Shown: positions 26,055 to 35,664 of the stretch, in pieces
Layout: every line of letters begins with the position of its first letter
Position numbering within the stretch: position 1 is the first letter of the stretch
DNA from: G963422445 sp963422445
GTDB taxonomy: Bacteria; Pseudomonadota; Alphaproteobacteria; Thalassobaculales; Thalassobaculaceae
NCBI GenBank assembly: GCA_963422445.2
Contig: OY729512.2
Coordinates: 4,092,001 to 4,156,000, forward strand
Length of the DNA stretch: 64,000 bases
Direction: 5' to 3'
Program-made: the position numbers and the translations under genes
Notes under the pieces: generated by a model
What the model saw: only the letters and a program-made list of their open reading frames with translations
Databases searched by the model: none
Told to the model about the DNA's origin: nothing

Positions 26055-26879
26055 TCAATCCGGAAGTGTCAACGCTTCGGTTGGCGCGGCCGGCGCCGCA
26101 GGGTAGCCACCCCATACCGACTGATCGAAGTTCACCACTGAGCCCGTCATCATGCCGGCGTCATCAGACGCCAAGAAAGCAACGGCCTTCGCAACCTCGC
26201 GCGGCGCCAACAGGCGTCCGAAAGGCTGGGCGGCAGCGGCATCTTCGAGCCAATTCTCGTCGGCGTCGTGATAGCTGACCTGGATCCGGTGTTCGCCGTC
26301 CGACGCCATCCAGCCGATATTGAGCTGATTGACACGAATCCGGTTCCGGAGCAGAGCAAAAGCGGTGTTCCGCGTCATCGTCGCAAGCGCACCCTTGGAC
26401 GCGCAATATGCCGAGATGAAGGGTTGTCCGGCCAGGGCCGAAATCGAACCGATATTGACAATCGCCCCTTCGATACCGTCTTGGATCATAAGCTTCGCAG
26501 CATCCTGCATGAGAAAATACGGACCGCGGGCGTTGACCGCGAAAATCTCGTCGAACCGTTCCGGCGACGTATCGAGAATATTGCCGCGGTCGGTTACCGC
26601 AGCCGCATTGACAAGCACATCGACCCGGCCGAAATGCTGATCCGCCGCAGCGATGACCGCACGGCAATCATCAACCACGCCAAGATCGGCGGTCACGAAC
26701 GCAACCGGACAACCCGTATCGTGTTCAATGGATGCGGCGACTGCCCGGCCCGCCTCCGCCGAACGTCCGCAGGTAATTAGTCCGGTAGCACCGGATTCGG
26801 CAAAAAACCGGGCGATTGCAGCACCAAGCCCTTGTGTTCCGCCAGTGATCACGGCGACTTTCCGGTCCAGCCTATTCAT
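26055..26879 (-). CDS. Short-chain dehydrogenase/reductase in the iol unit
   Basis: A 274-residue classical SDR. The NAD(P) motif is VITGGTQGLGAAIARFF at residues ~10-26, the NNAG-like block LVNAAAVTDRG, the catalytic Ser in NIGSISALAG and the YxxxK in AYCASKGALA. It is the last gene of the leftward iolD-iolE-SDR unit; its ATG touches the iolE stop (TGAATG), so they are coupled. The likely role is oxidation or reduction of an inositol-like or sugar polyol; the substrate is inferred from the neighbours only. FIST converges from the other side. Confidence 0.88.
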   Translation of the reverse strand: MNRLDRKVAVITGGTQGLGAAIARFFAESGATGLITCGRSAEAGRAVAASIEHDTGCPVAFVTADLGVVDDCRAVIAAADQHFGRVDVLVNAAAVTDRGNILDTSPERFDEIFAVNARGPYFLMQDAAKLMIQDGIEGAIVNIGSISALAGQPFISAYCASKGALATMTRNTAFALLRNRIRVNQLNIGWMASDGEHRIQVSYHDADENWLEDAAAAQPFGRLLAPREVAKAVAFLASDDAGMMTGSVVNFDQSVWGGYPAAPAAPTEALTLPD

Positions 26880-27782
26880 TCACGAATCCTCCAGTTCATA
26901 ACCGGCCAATCGCAAGGCGTCTGTCATGGCGGCAAATCCAATATGCGCATACTCAAGAGGTGGCGCCTTTTGAGGATCCTGTTCCGCTTCCACGACGAAC
27001 CAGCCTTCGTAACCGTTATCGGCCAGCCGTCTGACCACAGCCGGAAAATCCAGAGCGCCGTCCCCCGGCACGGTAAAAGCGCCCTTGAGAACAGCGTCAA
27101 GAAAGCTCTCGCGGCCGCGATCCAGCGTCGTAAGCACATCCTGACGGACATCCTTGACATGAACATGGACGATGCGCCGCGCGTGACGGTCGATAACCCG
27201 CAGAATATCAGCCCCGGCAAAAGCCAGATGGCCCGTGTCATATAGCAGATGAACAGCATCACCGGTATTGTTCATCAGAAGATCGAGATCGCGCTCGCTT
27301 TCGATCGCCGTACCCATGTGATGGTGCATCGCCATGGGCGCAGCTTGTTCGGCGCAATACTCAGCGAAGGCAGTCAATTTACGACCGTAGTCCCTGAAGT
27401 CGCCGTCGGACAGGGTTCGGCGCCTGACCAAGGGTGTATCCCGGATATTCTGGATTGTACCCGCGGTTTCGCCGTAAACGATGCAGGCAGCCCCGCATTC
27501 CCGGAATAATGTCAATTGCCCCATCGCCCGGTCTTTCTCCGCCTCAAGATCGGAATCAAGGACAGTCCCGGAATACCAGCCGGAGGCAAGCCTCAGATCG
27601 TACGCATCAAGAGCCGATTGTAACTCACGGGCCGTCGCCGGGAACTTGCCGCCGGTCTCGACGCCGGAAAATCCTGCTGCCCGCGACTCTGACAAGCAGA
27701 TTTCGAGAGATGTCTCACCGCCAAGTTCCGGCAAGTCGTCATTGCTCCAGGCAATCGGCGCTATCCCCAACCTCGCTTTCAT
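26880..27782 (-). CDS. iolE: Myo-inosose-2 dehydratase (IolE)
   Basis: A ~300-residue TIM-barrel protein of the AP endonuclease 2/xylose isomerase-like superfamily. It dehydrates 2-keto-myo-inositol to 3D-(3,5/4)-trihydroxycyclohexane-1,2-dione. Signs are IAPIAWSNDDLPELGG, SGVETGGKFP, MHHHMGTAIESERDL, LLYDTGHLAFAGAD and HVHVKDVR, which carry the metal His/Glu/Asp residues. ATG 27782 is preferred; a GTG at 27788 would overlap the iolD stop by four bases. The pair iolD-iolE is typical of inositol catabolic operons. Confidence 0.92.
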   Translation of the reverse strand: MKARLGIAPIAWSNDDLPELGGETSLEICLSESRAAGFSGVETGGKFPATARELQSALDAYDLRLASGWYSGTVLDSDLEAEKDRAMGQLTLFRECGAACIVYGETAGTIQNIRDTPLVRRRTLSDGDFRDYGRKLTAFAEYCAEQAAPMAMHHHMGTAIESERDLDLLMNNTGDAVHLLYDTGHLAFAGADILRVIDRHARRIVHVHVKDVRQDVLTTLDRGRESFLDAVLKGAFTVPGDGALDFPAVVRRLADNGYEGWFVVEAEQDPQKAPPLEYAHIGFAAMTDALRLAGYELEDS

Positions 27783-27784
27783 GC

Positions 27785-29638
27785 TCACACCCCGATCCGT
27801 TGCCTGGCGCGTATCGCGTCGTGATCGAGGCGGGCTGCGCGAACCGCCTCACGATCACTGACCTCCGGCACCCCGACATCCCAGCCGGCATCGCCCGGCG
27901 TCCATTCGAAAGCATCGGTGACGATCGAGATCACAGTCGTTCGCTCGGTTGAACGGGCCCACTCAAGGGCATTCTCAAGATCGGTCAGGCTTTCGACCCG
28001 GCGTGCCAGAGCCCCCATAGCTTCAGCGTGCTTTGCAAAATCGACAGCAAACGACTCCTTCACCCGGCTATCCCGAATCAGGTTATTGAAGGAGGCGCCG
28101 CCCTTGAAATTCTGCAACCGGTTGATCACGGCAAATCCACCATTGTCGCAGACTAGGACGATCAGTTTGTGTCCAGTGAGAACCGTTGAATAGATGTCCG
28201 AATTCATCATGAGGTACGACCCGTCGCCCGTCATCACGATCGGCGTGCGGCTGCTGTCAGCCATTGCCGCGCCCCAACCCCCGGCAATTTCATAGCCCAT
28301 GCACGAATAGCCAAACTCGCAATCGAAAGTACCTGGCGTCTTGACACGCCAACCCTTGGTCACCTCGCCCGGCAATCCGCCGGCGGCCGTAACCAGCAGG
28401 TCACGGTCACCGGCGAACCGGTTGACGACACCGACAACCTGAGCGTAGGTTGGCACGGGTGCATTCGTCGGTTTCTGGCGCTCGTCTAGCAGGCGGTTCC
28501 AGGCCGCGAATTCCCCGGGTCCGCGTAGGGTCCAGTCGTTGTCCGGGCACCAATCGCCGAGCGCGGCATCGAGTTCACGCACCGCTTCCAGGGCATCGCC
28601 AACCACGGCAAAGGCACGGTGTTTGGTCGCATCCCAACGCGCCGTATTGACAGCTATGAATTCGGCATTCGGGGAAAAAACGGTCCAGGATCCGGTCGTG
28701 AAATCCTGCAGCCGCGTTCCGATGGCGAGAATGACATCCGCATCGGCCGCCATGGCGTTGGCGGACGACGAACCGATGACGCCGATCGGACCGATATGAG
28801 CCACGTGATCATGAGTTACCACGCCCTTTCCGGCCACGGTTTCCGCCAACGGAATGCCTCGTCTTTCCGCAAAATCCGCAACCATGCTGCCCGCCAGAGC
28901 GTAATGCACACCGCCGCCGGCAATGATCAGAGGGCGCTTGGCCCCCTTCAGTTTCCCGGCGGCCGCGCGCAGTTGGTTCCGGTCCGGCCGCGACCGAGGG
29001 ATGGTATGGTTGCGCGGCAGGAAGAACGTTTCGGGATAATCGAAGGCGAGTTCCTGCGTATCCTGACAAAGGCCGATGAAAGCCGGGCCGCAATCGGCCG
29101 GATCAAGCATCGTGGCAATCGCCTGCGGCAGTGAAGACACAATCTGCTCGGGATGGGTTATCCGGTCCCAATAGCGTGTCACCGCCTTGAAGGCGTCATT
29201 GACAGAAACCGTAGGATTGCCGAAATGCTCGACCTGCTGGAGCACCGGGTCGGGACGGCGATTGGCGAACACGTCACCGCCGAGCAGAAGAACCGGCAAA
29301 CGATTGGCATGGGCGACAGCGCTCGCCGTGACCATGTTGGTTGCGCCGGGCCCGATCGAACTGGTGGCGATCATGATCCGGCGCCGGCGCATCGCCTTGG
29401 CGTAAGCAACCGCCGCCAACGTCATCGACTGTTCATTCTGACCGCGCCAAGTCGGCAATTGCTCCTGAACTCCTTCCAGCGCTTCGGCAAGACATGTGAC
29501 ATTGCCATGACCGAATATTCCGAAGACGCCGGCAAACAACGGAACCTTGGCACCGGCCACTTCGGTAAACTGGTTGCACAAGTATCGGACCAGAGCCTGC
29601 GCCATCGTCAACCGGACGGTTTTGCTCCTCATTTTCAT
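27785..29638 (-). CDS. iolD: 3D-(3,5/4)-trihydroxycyclohexane-1,2-dione acylhydrolase (IolD)
   Basis: A 617-residue thiamine diphosphate enzyme that opens the inositol-derived ring to 5-deoxy-D-glucuronate. The N-terminal PYR domain has VRLTMAQALVRYLCNQF, GIFGHGNVT and the catalytic Glu of WRGQNEQSMTLA; STSSIGPGATNM-like sequence follows (TSSIGPGATNMVTAS). The C-terminal PP domain has the ThDP motif TGDGSYLMMNSDIYS followed by VCDNGG. ATG 29638 follows GGGGAG with a 9-nt spacer; ATG 29632 is too far. It is first in the leftward unit, divergent from iolG. iolB, iolC and iolA are not in the window. Confidence 0.95.
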   Translation of the reverse strand: MKMRSKTVRLTMAQALVRYLCNQFTEVAGAKVPLFAGVFGIFGHGNVTCLAEALEGVQEQLPTWRGQNEQSMTLAAVAYAKAMRRRRIMIATSSIGPGATNMVTASAVAHANRLPVLLLGGDVFANRRPDPVLQQVEHFGNPTVSVNDAFKAVTRYWDRITHPEQIVSSLPQAIATMLDPADCGPAFIGLCQDTQELAFDYPETFFLPRNHTIPRSRPDRNQLRAAAGKLKGAKRPLIIAGGGVHYALAGSMVADFAERRGIPLAETVAGKGVVTHDHVAHIGPIGVIGSSSANAMAADADVILAIGTRLQDFTTGSWTVFSPNAEFIAVNTARWDATKHRAFAVVGDALEAVRELDAALGDWCPDNDWTLRGPGEFAAWNRLLDERQKPTNAPVPTYAQVVGVVNRFAGDRDLLVTAAGGLPGEVTKGWRVKTPGTFDCEFGYSCMGYEIAGGWGAAMADSSRTPIVMTGDGSYLMMNSDIYSTVLTGHKLIVLVCDNGGFAVINRLQNFKGGASFNNLIRDSRVKESFAVDFAKHAEAMGALARRVESLTDLENALEWARSTERTTVISIVTDAFEWTPGDAGWDVGVPEVSDREAVRAARLDHDAIRARQRIGV

Positions 29639-29688
29639 CAATCGATTCTCCCCGATAAACCATGATCTCTGCCGTATCAGAGTGTTGA

Positions 29689-29716
29689 TTGACAGAGCAT
29701 CGGATTGCAATAATTA
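29689..29716 (+). promoter_or_regulatory. Candidate promoter for iolG
   Basis: In the 161-bp gap between divergent iolD and iolG there is an exact TTGACA (29689-29694) and, 16 bp on, TAATTA (29711-29716), a plausible but imperfect sigma-70-type pair pointing to iolG. No regulator gene is adjacent, and no clear inverted repeat operator was recognised. Confidence 0.3.
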
Positions 29717-29799
29717 TCGCGGCCATGATCAACGGGTTAACGATCCGTAAAGGCCGGATCGCGCGTCCCGTACTCGCTACTCGCAGACCGGAGGAGCCA

Positions 29800-30807
29800 A
29801 TGGTCGCACTCGCGTTACTCGGATGCGGGCGCATCGGACAGATGCATGCAGACAACATCATCGCTCATCCACGCGTAACGCTGCATAGCGTTTACGATTC
29901 CGACCCGGCAGCCGCTCTACGTGTTGGTGCGAAACACGGAGTCAACATTGCTGACAGCGCCGATGCAATTTTTTCCGATCCGCAGATCGACGGCGTTCTG
30001 GTGGCAACCGCGACCGGGACGCATGCCGATTATATCGAGACCGCGGTCGCAGCCGGCAAACCGATCCTCTGTGAAAAACCGATCGATCTCGATCTTGGAC
30101 GGGTCAATCGGTGTGCAGAGACAATTGCCGGATCTGCGGTCCCGGTCCAGATCGGTTTCAATCGGCGTTTTGATCCGGGTCACCAAAGGGCGCGCAGGAC
30201 CGTGCAATCAGGCGCAATCGGTGAACTACATCAAGTTATCATCACATCGCGCGATCCCGAACTGCCGGGCCGACACTATCTCAAGGCCGCCGGCGGCCTC
30301 ATGCGCGACATGACCATCCATGATTTCGATCTGGCCCGTTACATGCTCGACGATGAGCCGATCGAGGTCTTCGCGGTGGCAAGCGCGATGATTGACCGTG
30401 AGTTGGGGGCCGAGCTTGATGAAGTCGACACCGCAATGATCGTCATGCGAACCGCAAGCGGAAAGCAATGCCATATCAACAATTCGCGCACGGCGGTTTA
30501 TGGTTACGACCAGCGGATCGAGTTCCTGTGCGCCAACGGCATGGTGATCAGCGGCAACCGTCGGCCCGACGCGGTTGAAGTCCATACGACTGAACAAACC
30601 GGTGCAGCGTCACCGTATTATTATTTTTTCATAGAACGATACAATCAATCCTTCATGGCCGAGGTTAGCTCTTTCGTCGACTGCATAGACCATGGAATCC
30701 CGCCGGACCCGGACTTCGAGGCAGGCCGCAAGGCATTGATTCTGGCCGAAGCAGCATACAAGTCCGTCGCCGAACGGCGGCTTGTCCGGGTTGCCGAAAT
30801 CGCTTGA
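29800..30807 (+). CDS. iolG: Inositol 2-dehydrogenase (Gfo/Idh/MocA family)
   Basis: A 335-residue NAD-dependent dehydrogenase that oxidises myo-inositol to 2-keto-myo-inositol, the first step of the pathway. The Rossmann start LALLGCGRIGQMHADNI, the family EKP (GKPILCEKPIDLDLGRV), VQIGFNRRFDPGHQRA and GGLMRDMTIHDFDLARYML agree with IolG. ATG 29800 has GGAGGAGCCA immediately upstream; longer ORF starts would overlap the promoter region. Divergent from iolD and followed after 21 bp by a second dehydrogenase. Confidence 0.92.
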   Translation: MVALALLGCGRIGQMHADNIIAHPRVTLHSVYDSDPAAALRVGAKHGVNIADSADAIFSDPQIDGVLVATATGTHADYIETAVAAGKPILCEKPIDLDLGRVNRCAETIAGSAVPVQIGFNRRFDPGHQRARRTVQSGAIGELHQVIITSRDPELPGRHYLKAAGGLMRDMTIHDFDLARYMLDDEPIEVFAVASAMIDRELGAELDEVDTAMIVMRTASGKQCHINNSRTAVYGYDQRIEFLCANGMVISGNRRPDAVEVHTTEQTGAASPYYYFFIERYNQSFMAEVSSFVDCIDHGIPPDPDFEAGRKALILAEAAYKSVAERRLVRVAEIA

Positions 30808-31902
30808 AACTGCATTGCAGGAACAGTCATGAAGAACGGGGTGTTGGGCTTGGGGCTGATCGGGTCCGGTTTCATGGGCAAGACCCATGCGATCGCCTTC
30901 GCATCGGCCCAACGAATTTTCGATCTTCCGTTCGAGGTCGACTTCAACACGATTGCCGAAGTCGACGCGGCCACGGCAGACTGCGCGCGCAAGGCGTTGG
31001 GGTTTCGCAACGGGAGCAGCGACTGGCACCGTCTTCTCGACGATCCGGATATCGACATCATCGACATCACGACGCCGAACACCCTGCATCATGAAATGGC
31101 GATGGCGGCAATTGCAGCCGGCAAGCATGTCTATTGCGAAAAACCGCTGGCGCCCCGTGCCGCGCAAGCCCGGGACATGATGACTGCGGCAGAAGCGGCC
31201 GGCGTGGTCACACAGGTCGGCTTCAACTATCTGAAGAATCCGCTGTTCGCGGTGGCGCGCGATATGATCGCAAGCGGCGGGCTCGGTGAGATTCGCAACT
31301 ACCGCGGTGTCCATGTCGAGGACTACATGGCCGATGCGACGCAACCCATGACCTGGCGCCACGACCCGACTTCGGGCGGCGGCGCACTGGCCGATCTGGG
31401 CAGCCATGTCTTTGCCACCGCGCGTTATCTGCTTGGTCCGATCTCTTCGGTTCAGGGCCGTTGCATGACCGTGATTCCGCGCCGGCCGATGGTACCTGGG
31501 TCCGGGGACACCGTGGTTGTCGAGACCGACGACATGGCACAGGCATTCATAACCTTCGAAAATGGCGTAGTTGGCTCGATCGAAGTGAACTGGGCGGCGA
31601 CGGGTCGCAAGATGCAGCATGATTTCGAGATCTACGGATCACGTGGCGCGCTGATCTTTACCCAGGAACGGCTGAACGAGCTGCGGCTGTACAAGAGCTG
31701 CGATGTGCCAGCAGAGCGCGGTTTCCGAATCATTGCGACAGGACCGCAGCATTCGCCCTATGGCAGTTTCTCCCCGGCTCCGGGACATCAGCTTGGTTTC
31801 AACGACCTCAAGGCGATCGAAGTCCGTGATTTCGTATGCGCGATCGCCGGCGAGCCGGTGACGGGGCCGGCGTTCCGCGAGGGTTACGAAGTTCAGAGAC
31901 TA

Positions 31903-32772
31903 GGTCGTGTTGACGAATTCATGAAATGCTGATAATCATTCTCCATCAATGACACTTTCCGGGGACTTATCATGGCGTTACGCCTGCTCATCACGGATGC
32001 TATCTGGTCGACACTCGAGCCGCTACTGCGTGAGAGCAAACACGCCGCCGGCGCCCCGCCACGGCTCAGCGACCGAATGTTCATCGAAGCCGTCCTCTAC
32101 CAGGCGCGGACCGGAACCCCATGGCGCGACCTGCCCGACGAATTCGGCCATTGGAATGCCGTTTATCAGCGGTTTCGCCGTTGGGAGAAGCGCCACCTCT
32201 GGGCGCGGCTCTGGCAACAGATACAACAGGTAGATGATGAACCACTCAAGGAAGTGTTCATCGATTCGACCATCGTGCGCGCTCATCAACACGCCGCCGG
32301 CGCGGTAAAAAAAAAACGGTGGCCAAGAGGCCCAGGCTCTCGGCCGCTCCCGGGGCGGGTTCTCCACCAAGCTGAACGTCGCCTGTGCCAACGAAACAAC
32401 CGGTGTGTCCTTCGTGTTGACGGGTGGCGAGCGCCATGATGGTGTGGGATTCGAGCTGCTGTGGAAGGCTTTGCCCAGCTCTCCCGCACCGGAGGCTGCG
32501 GTCATGGACAAGGCGTATGACAGCAAGGGCATTCGCCAGGTGCTGGCCGACCAGGGCGTCGAAGCCGTGATACCCGCCCGGTCGAACCGGACTGAGACGA
32601 TTCATCACGATCGAGAAAAGTACAAGCGGCGCCAGCAGGTCGAGCGATTCTTCAACAAGCTCAAACAATTCCGTCGCATTGCCACACGTTATGACAAGCT
32701 CGCTCGGACGTTCCTCGCGTTTGTCCACATTGTCTCAGCATGGATCATGCTTCGATCATTCGTCAACACGCC
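31903..32772 (+). mobile_element. IS5-like element D1
   Basis: 870 bp beginning GGTCGTGTTGACGAAT and ending ATTCGTCAACACGCC, flanked by the 3-bp duplication CTA (31900-31902 and 32773-32775). D2 and D3 have the same CTA duplication. Confidence 0.93.
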
Positions 32773-32776
32773 CTAG
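31972..32776 (+). CDS. IS5-family transposase of D1, two frames joined at a poly-A site
   Basis: The first frame (ATG 31972) carries the N-terminal domain (LRESKHAAGAPPRLSDRMF) and the first Asp (EVFIDSTIVRAHQHAAG). At a run of ten A (seven in D2 and D3) the frame must change to reach the second ORF, which holds CANETTGVSFVLTGGERHDG, the second Asp (AVMDKAYDSKGIR) and the Glu block (QVERFFNKLKQFRRIATRYD). The sum of the frames gives a ~265-residue IS5 enzyme. The stop codon TAG uses two bases of the target duplication. Possibly active by frameshifting or slippage. Confidence 0.8.
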
Positions 32777-32846
32777 TCGAGGCGGTTGACCAATCGTCAC
32801 GCGAACTGCGGGCAATCAATCTATAGTGACGCCTATCTGATCGCTA

Positions 32847-33926
32847 GTGGATTGATTTCAACGTTTAGACTCCTCTTTTTCTTGCGGCGATGATGGTATC
32901 GGGATCGGCGGTCTAGACGAAGGGCCTGGCTTCGGTGGTGTTGTGTGCGTCGATGACGCGGCGGATGGCGTCCTGGAGTTCGCGTACGGAACGGAAGACG
33001 CCGTATTTGAGACGGCGTCATGTCCGCTTGGCGAAGACGCCGTCGACCGCGTTCAGCCACGCGCTCGAGGTGGGGGTGACGTGGAAGGTCCAGCGCGGAT
33101 GGCGTGCAAGCCAGACCCGGACTTCCTTGTGCTTGTGAGTAGCGTCGTTGTCGAGGATGGCATGGACCGGGACGCCGGCGGGTATCGTGCGCTCGATGCG
33201 GTTGAGGAATCTCGGGAACTCCTGGTGGCGATGCCGACTGGCGTGCTGGCCGATGACCGTGCCGTCGAGCACGGTCAGGGCGGCAAACAGCGTCGTCGTG
33301 CCGTTGCGCCTGGAATCATGTGTCATGGTGGCGCCGCGGCCTTTCTTCGGCGGCAGGCCGGGCTGCGTGCGTTTGCGGGCCTGAATGGGCGACGTGTCAT
33401 CGATCGACAGCACGACCACGTGAGCCGGTGGCGCAACGGAGAGGCCGACGATGTCGGTCAGCGTCTCGAGGCAGGCGGGATCGTTCGAAAGCGTGAACGG
33501 CCGCCAGCGGTGCGGCATCAGGCCATGCGCCTGCCAGACCGCCCAGATCCTCGAAGCGGCACCCCCACAGCCTTCGCCATCGCCCGCAGCGTCCAGTGGG
33601 TCGCTGCGTGAGGCGGCGGGGTGTGGGTCAACCCGACGATCTTCGCCACCGGCTCAGGAGCCAGAGGCGTCTTGCCCGGCGGACGCGTCTTGTCCCGCAG
33701 AAGTCCGTCCACACCGTCTTCCATAGAAGCGGTCCTGCCAGCGCCAGACACTGTTCTTCGCCTTGCCGGTCTCTCTCATGATGGCCATCCTGCCGAGCCC
33801 GTCGTCGCTCAGAAGAACGATGCGCGCCCGCCAGACGTGCTTCTGCGGGCTCTTCGGGTCCGGGACAACCGTTTCAAGGCGATGCCGGTCACCCGAAGTG
33901 AGCGTGAATGAAACACCAGGGCGCAT
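32847..33926 (-). pseudogene. IS630-family transposase of C2, multiply broken
   Basis: ATG 33926 (MRPGVSFTLTSGDRHRLE) starts the gene. The frame breaks at the RWQDRF site (extra T, as in C1 and C4), at the GVPLRGSGRSG point where two bases are missing (CGGCACCCCC against CGGCAACCCC in C1), and near the 3' end after AKRT. Fragments keep VVLSIDDTS, VHAILDNDATHKHKE and TPTSSAWLNAVDGVFAK. Non-functional. Confidence 0.85.
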
Positions 33927-33995
33927 CTTGCAGATCTCCGTGATCGACAAATCAGAAGAACATAATAACGGATATATTTATAACGATCAAACCAC
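32847..33995 (-). mobile_element. IS630-like element C2
   Basis: 1,149 bp with the C-type ends (GTGGATTGATTTC and, inverted, GTGGTTTGATCG) and TA at 32845-32846 and 33996-33997. It sits 19 bp after the stranded tail of the dehydrogenase gene. Confidence 0.88.
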
Positions 33996-34179
33996 TAGTA
34001 TGTTTCGGCGGACGGACTTCTGCCAGGATTCGGTCGTGTTTCTTAAATTATAAGAATAACTTGAGGGTGCACTCGCTCCCCACTTCGGGCAGCACCGACC
34101 GTCTGGCCAAACCCGACTCTCGAACCATTCCCGTGCCAACGCTTCGTCCGAGAACATATCCGAGAGCTGAATTATCGTG

Positions 34180-35229
34180 ACCGCTTATGCACATGGTTCC
34201 GGTCGCGAGAGTTTGCCACCAGATGTTGAGGTTGAGGTTAGGGCGGGGAAGCGGGTTGAATGCCCCGATACGTTCCTGCCGACGGAGCACCCACATGAAA
34301 CAGGTCCCTGACAGCCTCCTCGCTTTCCAGCACATGGTCCCGGACGATGACGCCTGCGCCGCCTGGCTGATCGAAATGCGCTGGCCGGACGGCTTCGTCT
34401 GTCCCACGTGCAGCCATGAAAAGGGATGGGCGCTGCGCAGAAAAGCACACACCTTCGAGTGCGTCGGCTGCCGCCGGCAGACCTCGGTGACCGCCGGGAC
34501 GATCCTGCACGCCAGCAAGCTGCCGCTCACCGTCTGGTTCTGGGCCGCCGACCTGATGGCGACCCACTCCAACGGCATCTCTGCCCTGCAGCTCCAGAAA
34601 CAGCTCACTATCGGCTCTTACCGCAGCGCCTGGCTGCGCGCCCACAAGCTGCGCGCCAGCATGGTCGAGCCCGAGCGCAACCCGTTGTCGGGCCTGGTGG
34701 ACATCGACGAGGCCAGCCGTCCATTCCGGACCAAAGACGATCCTCCCACCGGAGGGCAAGGATGCAGCCACGACGGCAAAAGGCTCATCGTCGGCGCCAT
34801 CGAACTCGGGGACGGAAACATTCCAGGCCGCCTGAGGTTAGCCGAAATCTCCTCCTACGGCGCCGCCGACCTCGGACACTTCGTCGAAACCGCCACCGAT
34901 CCCGACGCCATCGCGAAAACCGACGGCTGGTCCGGCTACGCTGCGGTCCCCGCCGATCGCCACAATGTCCATGGCGTCGGGAAGACCGCCGCTCACCTCG
35001 TCCTGCCGTGGATCCACCAAGTCTTCTCCAACCTCAAAGGATGGGCGCGAGGCGTCTACCACGGACTGCGCCGCAAGCATCTGCAAGCCGATCTCGATGA
35101 GTTCGTCTTTCGCTTCAACCGCCGCAAAACCTGCCACGATGCTTTCCGCTCGCTCTTCCGCCTCGCCACCAATGCACAACCCCTTACCTAAAGCATGTTG
35201 ATCGAACCGGAACCATGTGCATAAGCGGT
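34180..35229 (+). mobile_element. IS1595-like element F inserted in G
   Basis: 1,050 bp with inverted ends ACCGCTTATGCACATGGTTC (right end is the exact complement over the same length), and the 8-bp duplication TTATCGTG at 34172-34179 and 35230-35237, the size expected for IS1595. Removing F and one duplication restores the G reading frame. Confidence 0.93.
34295..35191 (+). CDS. IS1595-family transposase of F, intact
   Basis: A 298-residue transposase of the ISXO2-like DDE fold. ATG 34295 begins MKQVPDSLLAFQHMVPDD. An N-terminal zinc ribbon is seen (CPTCSHEKG, then FECVGCRRQT), followed by TILHASKLPLTVWFWA, LVDIDEASRPFR (first Asp), KTDGWSGYAAV (second Asp) and HQVFSNLKGWARGVYHGL with the Asn/Glu-type third residue. 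The last third (LDEFVFRFNRRK) is the family C-terminus. The longer frame from 34187 starts inside the terminal repeat and is unlikely. No defect is visible, so F may be active. Confidence 0.9.
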   Translation: MKQVPDSLLAFQHMVPDDDACAAWLIEMRWPDGFVCPTCSHEKGWALRRKAHTFECVGCRRQTSVTAGTILHASKLPLTVWFWAADLMATHSNGISALQLQKQLTIGSYRSAWLRAHKLRASMVEPERNPLSGLVDIDEASRPFRTKDDPPTGGQGCSHDGKRLIVGAIELGDGNIPGRLRLAEISSYGAADLGHFVETATDPDAIAKTDGWSGYAAVPADRHNVHGVGKTAAHLVLPWIHQVFSNLKGWARGVYHGLRRKHLQADLDEFVFRFNRRKTCHDAFRSLFRLATNAQPLT

Positions 35230-35281
35230 TTATCGTGATACCTTGGCGATGCACTTTTCCAGGGGCCGTCATATCCTCCAA

Positions 35282-35664
35282 GTGGTAGCCAATGGGCGTA
35301 TCATAACTGAACCGTGCTCAGCATGCTTCACTTCGGTCGGGTATTGAAAACGTCAGATTCAATTCGCCTCTCAACCACAGCAGTAACCTTCGAGTCCATG
35401 GCAGGGAGACAGATTCCACGATGATCCCATGCTAAATTGAGCGCTAGTCGAGCAGCGCTTTAACAGCATACAGCGAAGTTATTTTCACAAATTGGTCCGT
35501 AAACGAGACCCGATCCCGGGTCCGAAACGCAACAAAAAGGACAAGAAACGACAGCAATGCGCCTCAAGACCCGACCGACCGTTGACAACACTCGTGAAGA
35601 CAGAAATCCTCGATACCGATGCCCAATCCGACAGGATCGGATCAATTCTTCAACGGGAAGACCA
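35282..35664. other. Intergenic stretch upstream of the MBL hydrolase
   Basis: 383 bp, lower in GC near 35,350-35,480. No gene, tRNA or convincing IS end was recognised; it probably holds the promoter of the following gene but no clear -35/-10 pair was chosen. Confidence 0.5.

Larger units (their letters stand above)
30829..32826 (+). pseudogene. Second Gfo/Idh/MocA dehydrogenase, 3' end split by D1
   Basis: ATG 30829 gives a 367-residue frame with Rossmann start LGLGLIGSGFMGKTHAIAF, the EKP motif (HVYCEKPLAPRAAQ) and GGGALADLGSHVFATARYL, as in inositol or related polyol dehydrogenases. D1 inserted after YEVQR-L (31900-31902) and replaces the tail by RVDEFMKC. The original last codons survive beyond D1 at 32773-32826 and read VEAVDQSSRELRAINL-stop; the rejoined frame is exact. 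The 16-residue tail is lost, so the protein may still be made and partly functional. The family suggests a second inositol isomer (scyllo-type) as substrate. Confidence 0.88.
34060..35281 (-). pseudogene. IS1595-like transposase 5' remnant G, interrupted by F
   Basis: Reading leftward from 35281, the fragment starts MEDMTAPGKVHRQGITI, reaches the F insertion, and beyond it continues at 34171 as QLSDMFSDEALAREWFESRV followed by WPDGRCCPKWG. This matches the start of the J transposase (APGKAHREGISF, EWFESKIWLDG, CPHCGS) but is a different member. The second Cys of the CPHC knuckle is Trp here, and the frame then degenerates near 34060. Only the N-terminal ~60 residues remain. Confidence 0.75.

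Noticed and set aside
34187..34294. Longer start for the F transposase at 34187
   Set aside because: It would begin inside the terminal inverted repeat, and the added residues are not family-like.
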